Below the pieces are notes generated by a model. The model did no database searches and was not told the DNA's origin. It saw only the letters and a program-made list of their open reading frames with translations. Position numbers and translations under genes: made by a program. Source: Agarophyton chilense (Eukaryota; Rhodophyta; Florideophyceae; Gracilariales; Gracilariaceae). Taken from it: DNA of 64,000 nucleotides. The stretch lies in the NCBI GenBank assembly GCA_030374765.1, contig JARGXX010000016.1, positions 1,426,001 through 1,490,000 of the forward strand, given 5' to 3'. This document shows, in pieces, positions 44,209-52,058 of the stretch. Numbering within the stretch: position 1 is the stretch's first letter; each line of letters starts with the position of its first letter.

Positions 44209-44219
44209 TATCTCCCTCC
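44209..44219 (-). promoter_or_regulatory. polypurine tract
   Basis: Minus strand GGAGGGAGATA directly adjoins the inner end of the 3' LTR, where plus-strand DNA priming is expected in LTR elements. Confidence 0.55.
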
Positions 44220-44447
44220 ATAGATGACGAACACGCCGTCGACATGGCGGGGAGGCAACGATCCAACCGGCATAAGAGCGAGCCGCGTAACACGTCCAGC
44301 GACCACTCGACTGTCGAAGGCAGAGCTGCATAACCGAACGACAAATGCGCCAACGCGGTAACCACTCCTCGAACTTCGAGCGCTCTTCCGCATCGTACGC
44401 CAATATCCAGCGACCACATCCCGATACCTCGGCGACCAGCACTCCTG

Positions 44448-45217
44448 ATGAACGGTGGTGAAAATCCCCGCCGGGGTTACTTCTCCGGTTTCCATTCGGC
44501 TCCCCTTCCGCGGGGAAGTGCCTCCTCAACCGCGCCGAGCCGACCCCAGGGTCCCGTTGAAGCTTCAAGCCACATCACTCCTGCGGAGGGCATCTGGCCC
44601 AGTTACGACGAACTCATCGGGTTAAACCCGCGTCAACATGCGGCTATTCTCCGGAGAGCTCCGTGGTTCCATCCGACAGCCGTCTTCGACGAAGAACTCG
44701 TGGCCGCGTATGCTGATGGCAATGCGCGTCTCCCGGGCGAGCTGCCGGCTTTGATCACCACTTCGTGGGACTGGCGACGCCGTGTGGCGGTTCCCATTCA
44801 CGCGATTCTGCGGCGGAGGCCCGAGTCGGCGGAAGTGGCGCATTGTATATTCGTCCGCATCGGTTACTCACGGATCAGCCGGGCGAACTTCCAATACCCC
44901 ATCCCCGACGAATTCGGCTTCGACCTACGGATGTACCGGACTCAGGGGGAGATCGGCTATTGTGACCGCCTTGCGGCGTTGGAAACTTACGCATGGCGCG
45001 GTCAACCGCGAGCGCGTCAAGAAGCGATCTGCTAGGTCCGTCCGATCATTTGTGCCGAATTCCGTCACCTTCGTCGTGAGTCCCGATATCGGTGGTTACA
45101 GAACTTCATCCGCGAGGAGCGTCGGGGCGGATCCCGCTTTGGGTTCCTTGTCCCTTATCAAAACAAGGAGATAAACCGGATTAGTCCCTTCTATCAGTTC
45201 GGGCGATACATTCGTCT
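44448..45217 (+). pseudogene. accessory gene of the large element, first part
   Basis: Plus strand, antisense to gag-pol. Pro/Ser/Arg-rich start, then a Trp- and Arg-rich globular-looking part (LPGELPALITTSWDW, YRWLQNFIREER, FGFLVPY). Homologous blocks are seen in the relic at 1.9-3.8 kb. Split from its second part (55381-56287) by insertion of the DNA transposon. Unknown function; broken. Confidence 0.6.
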
Positions 45218-45235
45218 GTGTTCTCGGAATGCTAG
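45218..45235 (+). repeat. left terminal inverted repeat
   Basis: GTGTTCTCGGAATGCTAG, exact reverse complement of 55363-55380. It is followed by short GCTAG-containing subterminal repeats to about 45255. Confidence 0.9.
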
Positions 45236-45465
45236 ATAAGTGTGCTAGATAGCTAGTTTTGTAAATAAAAAGCCAAAAAATCTAAGAATTTTGCAGATTG
45301 CGCTAGTTCGGCACCTGAAAAAAAAAATTTGGAAATAAGAACTCCATGCATCTTAGTGTTTTGACCACTTAATGCAGTTTAATCTGCATTCGCAGTTTAC
45401 TGGTCACTTTTGACCGCTCTAGGTGGAGATCCATACCAAGGCAGTCGTCAGTACCTTCTACCTCC

Positions 45466-47450
45466 TTACTGGCCCTTTTGCTTACTAGGCTCCAGCGTTC
45501 CACCGGGAGGGTATTTGAGGTTGAAGAAGTCCACCACCGCATTCTCAACCTCGTCCACCTCCCCAATGCTCAAGTTCCTCACACCCGGCTGCCCCACCAC
45601 ACACACATTCCCACCCTTCTTCTCCACATCCTTACCAACCCTCCTCTTCTTCAGCCGACTCTCTCCAACTCCTCCCCCTTTCCATTCCTCTCTCCCCTTC
45701 TTCATCTCAGCCGGCTCCCCGCGTCTCCCTGGCGTCACCGGCGACCCTTTCGCTCTTCGCTCTCCCCCTCTCCTCTCCCACCCCCTTCAACACCTTCCGC
45801 GCACCCCAAATCTCCCCCACCCCTTCCATGTGCACTTCCAACACCTTCACACGCCTCTTCAGTTCCTCATTCGCCCTCCACAGCTTCCCCATCTCCAGCC
45901 CCATGCATTCCACCATCCCATCTATATGATCCCTGGCCATCTTTCCAGCTAGCCTCACCCCCCTCCGAACGTTCGATATCGCCTCCAATGGCACCCCACC
46001 CTCCAACGCACTCAGCACTACCCCTCCCAACTCAGAAACAACCTCGGAAATGCAGTCATCGACCTTCTCTTTCAATCCACCTCCAAGCTCCCTTACCCGC
46101 TCCTTGATCTCCTCACAAAACTCTTCTTCCGGTCCCCCTCCCCCACCTCCCCCACCCTCCATCACCCCTTCCGCACCACAATTCTCCTTCCTCCCGTCCT
46201 CCTCCTCTTCCTCCTCCTCCGCCAGTGGCGTCTCCGGCACCACCCTCTTGTCCAACAGCGCATTCAGATCCTCGTCCGGTACGTATCCCCTATGAACATG
46301 AAATATAGACCGCTTCGGTACTGCAATGTGCCAGAATGTGGACAGCCCTCCGCCGTACACAGCACTCGCCCCCCTGTTTCAGGGGCATACATCCTCTTCT
46401 TCCCCGACCGGTTGTTGCACAACCGAAGAGCGGCCGCAATCTGTCCAAACCTCGCATCCAACAATGCCCTTTTCCTCACCATTAAAACGTTGTTCTCGTC
46501 CCCCTCCACAGAATCCACAATCCCCACCTTCGTCGTAATGTACCGCCCAACTCCCTTCATTCTATCTCCATCGTCTCTCTCCTCACCAGCGTTGATTATA
46601 GGGTCCCATTTCTTTCTATTCCCTTCAATCGTCAAGTCCGGCTGGTTCAAGAAATCCGTCTGGAAGAACTCTAGCAAAGTCCCAGTCACATCCCCTCGTC
46701 CGTGGCAAACTCTTCCAGCACACAAAATCCTTTCTCCATCAGCTCACTTCTCTTAGTCGCGAAGTACTCGCGGGCCAAGTCTTCCCTCTCCATTGCTGCC
46801 ATCCATATCGCCTGCTCTTCATTCACAGGGTGGTCCTTCGTCGGTAGAATCACCCCAAGAACCGGTTCTTTCGTGGAACCCAGTTCCTTGTGCCTGTTAT
46901 GAGCAGCACGTCAATACACCGCATGGTGCACACTTTTCAAGTCTTCTACCCTCAAGCACTCCGCCCTGTGCTTGTTCCGTAGGTAAATCATCTGCATCCA
47001 GAGGTGCTGATGCTTCACTCCATTTTCACCCGCCGGCCACTCGCTCGGAAGTGCATTCACCAAGTACAACCACGACATATCCGACCCCCCCGCATACGGT
47101 CCCGCCCTCTTCAGCCCCTTCGGAACACCCTCCGGATTATTGTCTTCGAAGCCACGCATTTGCACACCTTCCTCCTCTTCGTCCCCTACAAATGCACCCT
47201 GCCCCCCGTCATCATCCAGTTCATCCTCACTCGATGAGAAAACATGGAGTACATGTTCCTTCAAGAAGCGCTTCAGCTCTTTCCTGCTCATCTTCTTGAA
47301 CACATCCACCACGTCAGCCGGTATTTGAGCCGCAGATGTGCCCACCGTCTTTCTTCTCTTCCTCTTCCGCTTTAAAGGCTGTTCATACTGGCGTTCATCA
47401 TCACTAATGACCACAGCCTTTCTCTTCCCCTTTCTCTGTCTAGGTTCCAT
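45466..47450 (-). pseudogene. transposon gene of unknown function, broken
   Basis: Starts at the ATG at 47450 with a basic N-terminus (RKGKRKAVVISDDE, then KRKRKRRK, probably nuclear) and an acidic stretch. The first 179 codons end at an in-frame TGA (46911-46913), and similar coding text continues beyond it in the same frame with ELMEKGFCVLEEF. The reading then changes frame near 46.72 kb and again near 46.36 kb, continuing through an E-rich stretch and a helical region (EELKRRVKVLEVH) to about 45.47 kb. Either it is decayed or it has introns; several frame changes favour decay. The segment EKGFCVLEEF slightly recalls the N-terminus of 2-oxoglutarate dioxygenases, but I see no HxD motif, so I assign no function. 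Confidence 0.5.
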
Positions 47451-47525
47451 TACCCTCTCACCCGCAGCATCCAGCCCGCGCTCAGTACCTTTTCTAGTTC
47501 GTGTGATGCCTCTGGGAACCACGGT

Positions 47526-49403
47526 TTACTGGTGGGGTACAGACTCCCCAGCACTAGACGAAGGAACATTCACAGAAGGTGGCACCTCCACCACATCCTT
47601 CTCCGCACTTGGGGACGCCAGACTCACTTTCAGACCGCCTTCAATCCGCCTTTGTGCGATTTTCATCCTCTTCGACACCCACCCCGGCCACAACCGCTTC
47701 GGACCACTGAGCTCCATCTTCGCCGTTTGCATGCAAAGGTACTCCCCTAAAGACACCTCGTTCTTTCCCATCACAATTGTGCTGTCTAGAACCTTCCCCG
47801 CCGTCAGACCCTTCTCCTTTCCCGCCCTTTCGCATAGTTGGAACATTCCTATGGCGCATTGGAAGAACTGCTTTCGCGTCTCCTGGAAACGTCCCATATT
47901 CCCCGTAGAACTCATCCTCACCCTCACATGTAGCTGCAAACAACGGATTGCGAAACGGAATATTTCGTCTTCGAGTCCTAACAACAAGTCACTCGACACA
48001 TGCGCAAGCGTTAGCACTGGACCCTCCTTGCATACGTTCTCAAAGAACTCCAGGAGACCTTCGCTCCTGACGAATTTCAACCCAAGAGTCGCATAGCGAT
48101 TCAAGTGGCGCAAGCTGTAGATTCCTATAGCTTCGCTCGTCTTCAGCGCCCCAGCTATCCGTGTCGGAGTAAGGTCAGCCAACTTGGTTCTCTTATCGTC
48201 AATCAAGTTGCAAATGAAGGACACTGTCGAATGAACCTTGTCGGCGAAACTCATCTTCAACACATTTGAACTCATTTCATTGAGTACATTACCAAGACCG
48301 AGCACTTCGTTCAGCGATAAAGGCTTCCGGTCCTTGCGTCTCCAAAGAACGACATCAAGAGAACGCACAATTTCCAACCACTTTCTCCCTTCAGAGGGAT
48401 CATTCTTCAGATCTCGCAGAACCAAGACGCGGTGATGACCGTCAATGAGTATGACAGGCACCACTACCCTCCCATTGTGAACAATTTCACTGAAATCTAA
48501 TTCCATTCCCCCGACGATGGCAACAGCAATCGACCCTGCCGACGCAAGCCAGCCAAACGTTTTGCACTTTGCCATCGTCGCCGCCTTGTGTTCCGCATTC
48601 ACACTTCTGACAGTCTTCTCGGGGATTTGTATGTCATCTATGTCCACAATCAAGCGGCACTGGTCATAGTCTGAAACAGAGATCTTCTTTTCCACGAGAG
48701 TCCTATCCACTTCCTGCGAAGGAACGGCATCGCCGTCATCGAACAACTCCAACTTGGGACCGGTGTGCGAATCCCCGCGTACATTCACCGCTGACCCCAC
48801 CTCCACAACATCTTCATCAGAATCATCCACTATCGTCACCCTCTTTTTCGGCTTGACGGGTTGCTTCATGGCCGGCGGCACTGTTGTTGGCTGTGCCCTC
48901 TTCCCCCTCAAAGTCGTAGCAGACTCCTTCGAGGGGGTCGCGCTTTTGGGAGTCTCCGGCCGAGGAGGCCCTGGAGTCAGCACAGAGGAGACGCGTGTCA
49001 TCATCGAGGTATCCCATGCGTATATACCTGCGGACACCATATCCTTCAGCAACTCCAGCGGCTCCTCTGCTCCCTTGAAGGAGTACGGATACTTGGAGTT
49101 GATCCCCTCCTTAATTTCAGTCCTCCAGATGGCCACCAAGTCCTCTCCCGGCTTCGCAGACTCGCGCAACGAATGGCCATGCATCGCTCTGCAAAGCGCC
49201 TTCCCGGCCGCTCCAATGCCCCCAACACCTCTCAACTCCGCAGTGCCAACCATAGTACCCTTCTTCTTCCCTGTCCCATCCGCCAGGAACAACGCCACCC
49301 TATCCCCACCAGCCAGATTGTTTCCCGATGTAGCTTTTCGCGGAGTGGCGCGTGGAGTACCCCGCCAAGTACCCCTCGCTTTCGCTTTGCCTCGAGTCAT
49401 CAT
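47526..49403 (-). CDS. ParB/sulfiredoxin-fold-like protein of the DNA transposon
   Basis: 625 residues in one uninterrupted frame from the ATG at 49403 (open upstream but without ATG). The N-terminal half is basic and Pro/Thr-rich, with VTIVDDSDEDVVEV, which resembles a SUMO-interaction motif with acidic tail. From about residue 250 the sequence LIVDIDDIQIP starts a domain that ends in VVPVILIDGHHRVLVL, with DGHHR at 321-325. That motif is characteristic of the ParB/Srx superfamily, whose members bind CTP or ATP in phosphate transfer, partition or nuclease roles. The C-terminal 250 residues are helical and unrecognised. Neighbours: 75 bases from the start of the broken gene, and divergent from the coiled-coil gene. 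I infer DNA binding or handling during transposition; unproven. Confidence 0.65.
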   Translation of the reverse strand: MMTRGKAKARGTWRGTPRATPRKATSGNNLAGGDRVALFLADGTGKKKGTMVGTAELRGVGGIGAAGKALCRAMHGHSLRESAKPGEDLVAIWRTEIKEGINSKYPYSFKGAEEPLELLKDMVSAGIYAWDTSMMTRVSSVLTPGPPRPETPKSATPSKESATTLRGKRAQPTTVPPAMKQPVKPKKRVTIVDDSDEDVVEVGSAVNVRGDSHTGPKLELFDDGDAVPSQEVDRTLVEKKISVSDYDQCRLIVDIDDIQIPEKTVRSVNAEHKAATMAKCKTFGWLASAGSIAVAIVGGMELDFSEIVHNGRVVVPVILIDGHHRVLVLRDLKNDPSEGRKWLEIVRSLDVVLWRRKDRKPLSLNEVLGLGNVLNEMSSNVLKMSFADKVHSTVSFICNLIDDKRTKLADLTPTRIAGALKTSEAIGIYSLRHLNRYATLGLKFVRSEGLLEFFENVCKEGPVLTLAHVSSDLLLGLEDEIFRFAIRCLQLHVRVRMSSTGNMGRFQETRKQFFQCAIGMFQLCERAGKEKGLTAGKVLDSTIVMGKNEVSLGEYLCMQTAKMELSGPKRLWPGWVSKRMKIAQRRIEGGLKVSLASPSAEKDVVEVPPSVNVPSSSAGESVPHQ

Positions 49404-49549
49404 TTGAATCGGATCGTAGTCGGTCGAGGTTGCAAATGGTCGCAAAGTGCTTTGAGCCTTTTATGGTATACAGACTAAGACGTATTGGATCGAGCTCCTT
49501 TGGTGGCGACTATCCGGAACACTCCCGAGAGCAGTTCGTTGCAATCAGC

Positions 49550-49627
49550 CTGAACTACGTCCGCTTAGTTTCAACCTGAGCTACGTCCGCTTAGTTTCAA
49601 ACTGAGCTACGTCCGCTTAGTTTCAAA
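49550..49627. repeat. three tandem 26-bp repeats
   Basis: Units at 49550-49575, 49576-49601 and 49602-49627. Units 2 and 3 are identical; unit 1 differs at two bases. Each contains CTACGTCCGCTTAGTTTCAA. They lie about 150 bases upstream of the ParB-like ATG. Confidence 0.95.
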
Positions 49628-49718
49628 CTCAAGAAACTCCTTGTCTCTTTCCATCGCAAACACGCCTATTGGCTTGGTAGGCGATACAAGAAAATTAAAT
49701 TAAAAAATTAAAAATATC

Positions 49719-49795
49719 CTGACGGCCGACAGAGGTGCGCTCCGACTTCATCGGGGGTCCCGATGAAGTCCCCGCGCACCTCTGTCGGCCGACAG
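49719..49795. repeat. hairpin 1, 77 bp, arms about 36 bp
   Basis: Arms start CTGACGGCCGACAGAGGTGC and end with the near-perfect complement; the inner stem is GACTTCATCGG/CCGATGAAGTC. A few mismatches only. Both ends carry TGTCGGCCGACA or a one-mismatch version. Confidence 0.9.
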
Positions 49796-49840
49796 TCGAC
49801 CAACATCTCAGAAACGCATCATGCGTGATGTTATGGCGTA

Positions 49841-49918
49841 TTTGTCGGCCGACAGGGGTTCCCTGCGACTTCATCGGTCCACCGATGAAGTCGCAGCACA
49901 CCCCTGGCGGCCCACAAA
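49841..49918. repeat. hairpin 2, 78 bp, related to hairpin 1
   Basis: Same plan as hairpin 1: outer TTTGTCGGCC/GGCGGCCCACAAA-type arms and the same inner stem GACTTCATCGG/CCGATGAAGTC with a short loop, but different bases between. Arm lengths are conserved while some arm bases differ in compensating fashion. Confidence 0.9.
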
Positions 49919-49954
49919 TGGCCCGAATGGTGTCCCTACAACATGTTGGTGAAT

Positions 49955-49966
49955 TGTCGGCCAACA
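49955..49966. repeat. isolated palindromic box TGTCGGCCAACA
   Basis: Fifth copy of the 12-mer that ends the two hairpins, with one mismatch to TGTCGGCCGACA, outside either hairpin. The others are at 49720-49731, 49783-49794, 49843-49854 and 49905-49916. Confidence 0.75.
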
Positions 49967-50085
49967 TTGTATTCACAAGGAATAATGATAACGGGGAGAA
50001 TGCGAATTTAAATGTCGTGGAGAACGCAATCCGTATAGTGGAAGATTAAGCAAATGATGATGACATAGGTTTGTTGCCGCGGTCG

Positions 50086-51521
50086 ATGTTAATTGAGAAG
50101 ATGAATGTGTTGAAGGGACAAATGGGACGTATGAAGGAAGACAGCTACAGTGTGATGGTGAGTTTGAAAATGACCCAAACGGAGCTGGATCGGGCGAGGG
50201 AGGAAATGAAGCAGCAGAATGTGCTGATTGAGAGTTTGAAGGAGGCGTTGAAAGGTAGAATCGCTGGGGAAGGGAGGGGGGAGGGAGGCGTGACGCGGCG
50301 ACGAAAGTATGACATTGGAGTGCAGGAATGCTTTTATGGATTTGCACGTCGTGTGTATGATAGGATTCTTCATTATGCAAATTGGAGGCATCGGAACTTT
50401 GCTTCGACACCGAGGATGTGGGTCGAAGCTGGAAGAATAGAAGTGAGGCGGTTGGGGAGAGTAGGGAGGAAAGTATGTTTGTGGTGGGAGAGAAGGAAAT
50501 GGTTCCGAGATGTCTAATTGAAGTTGCATATGAGATGAGACCGTATACGCCGTCGACAGAGGGCGGGAGCCATTTGTTGTTGAAGCACGTGGTAGAGACT
50601 GAGTTAATGGGAGAGAAATGGGAGTCGATAAGGGAAGCGGGGAGGAGAGAGGAGTGCGTGGAAAATGTAAGTGCGGATAGGTGCTTGAGACAGAGGATGA
50701 AGCAGACATTGAGCGATGTGGTTGGGGTGCGGAAGCGAGCAGCGCGTGATAAGCTGTTTTCCATGCTTGGATATGATTTGATCGCGAAACGAGCTAAGGT
50801 GACTAAAGGGACGGAGCTTTGGGCGGAGTTGAAGAAGCAGATTGAGGAGGCGCAGGAGAAGTTGATGGGGTCGGGGGAGGATGGGAGAGGTAAGCTGTGT
50901 GCGTGGAGAACGAGTGCGATTGAAGATATTACTTATTATGGGTCGAAGGTGTCTGAGAACTTGGAGGACTTTGGTGAGGCAGATATGTATTTTCGAAATC
51001 AGGTGTCGTTGAAAGTGTTGGAGGAGTTTATGGGCTACGCGGTAGAGAGTCACAGAAATGGAGAAAGGCAGTATGTGGATGGGACGGTGATGCATCTTGC
51101 GCGACTTGATGCATGGATTGGATGTGTGGTGACCACGATGGATAGAGACGTTGGGCGGGGAGGCCAAAGGCAACTTTTGTTCTCGACGTTGTTTGGGAGG
51201 TTTCTGCCACTGGCTGTTGAGGACATATTGAGGGTTGCCTGGAACATGGTGAAGGATGATTATGCTGAGGAGTTTGAGAATGATGGATTCTGTGGAGGGA
51301 ATCGTAGAGATGTGAGTGGGAATAAGGAGAGAATCGCGACGGTTGGGCTATGGATACCGTCGAGAGAGAAAATCTATCTTGCGATAAGGGAGGAGTTTTT
51401 CATGGAGAATCTCACGAGAAGACTTGGAGCGGTGTTAGATTGCTATATAGCGTCATGTGGACCAGAAGAACCACGGTTCAAGCGCTTAGCGTTGGGGAGT
51501 AGGCAAGGAGTGGGAGAGTGA
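50086..51521 (+). CDS. coiled-coil protein of the DNA transposon, unknown function
   Basis: The first frame (ATG 50086, ending at 50517) has a clear coiled coil (about 60 residues: MTQTELDRAREEMKQQNVL) and a basic, Trp-rich part. A second frame, open from 50382 to 51521 and offset by one base, carries on with a long, charged, mostly helical sequence (AELKKQIEEAQEKL, MGYAVESHRNGERQY, VEDILRVAWNMVKDD). I take them as one gene with a single frame change in the overlap, or an intron. I recognise no family. It is divergent from the ParB-like gene across the hairpin spacer and convergent with the transposase. Confidence 0.5.
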
Positions 51522-52058
51522 TAAGGTACGGGGGGATAAGGGGGTAAGGAGGTGGAGCAAGATGGGGGTCGGCTATGGAAGAAAAGCAGCGGTGACTATT
51601 TTATTGGATCATGTGCCTTGGGAGGTATTATTCTGGGTGCCACCCAGTGGTGGTGTTGTGCCACCAGTGGTGGTGTTGGAGAAGTAGGGCTTGGCAGTTG
51701 GGTCTCGGTAGAATCTGTTGAGGTAAAATCGATGGAAGCGCCAGTGCAATCGAGGGGTGAAGGGGGGTGCGGGGTAGTTTTGGCGAAGTACATGAACGGG
51801 GCCGAGAATGGAAGAGGATGGTACGAGGCCGAACCAGGGGGAGACGTTGTCGGAGTTGGAAGTGTTTGAGATAGGAAGGGGGTGGGCGGTGTGGTTTTGT
51901 TCGTCGTCTGTTGCCCATCGGAGGCAGATGCAATTGAGAGAGACATCGACTTGATCCTGGGGTGGAACGAGTTCGAGGAACTGAACGAAGGCGAACTCGT
52001 TATGAGTGGAAGGGAAAGAAGGGGTGGTGAAGCGAAGAAGAGAGTTGAGCTTGCAGAC
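51522..52058. other. convergent spacer in the transposon
   Basis: No supported gene. A 20-bp near-perfect tandem duplication containing CCACCAGTGGTGG lies at 51638-51677. Confidence 0.5.

Larger units (their letters stand above)
49404..50085. promoter_or_regulatory. divergent spacer of the transposon with tandem repeats and hairpins
   Basis: Between the starts of the ParB-like gene (minus) and the coiled-coil gene (plus). It contains three 26-bp tandem repeats, two hairpins and five palindromic 12-mers, listed separately. It is the only place in the element with this density of symmetry, suggesting a control or binding region. Confidence 0.6.

Noticed and set aside
46700-47450. TET/JBP or other 2-oxoglutarate dioxygenase as cargo of the DNA transposon
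   Set aside because: Such enzymes occur in related fungal elements and EKGFCVLEEF recalls that fold's N-terminus, but I find no HxD or distal His/Arg motifs.
48754-49407. 217-codon plus-strand frame opposite the ParB-like gene
   Set aside because: Shadow; no motif, and the minus-strand frame holds a recognisable motif over its full length.
49973-50764. 263-codon Ser/Pro/His-rich frame antisense to the coiled-coil gene
   Set aside because: Composition is that of the reverse complement of a charged helical protein; the plus-strand frame is longer and more protein-like.
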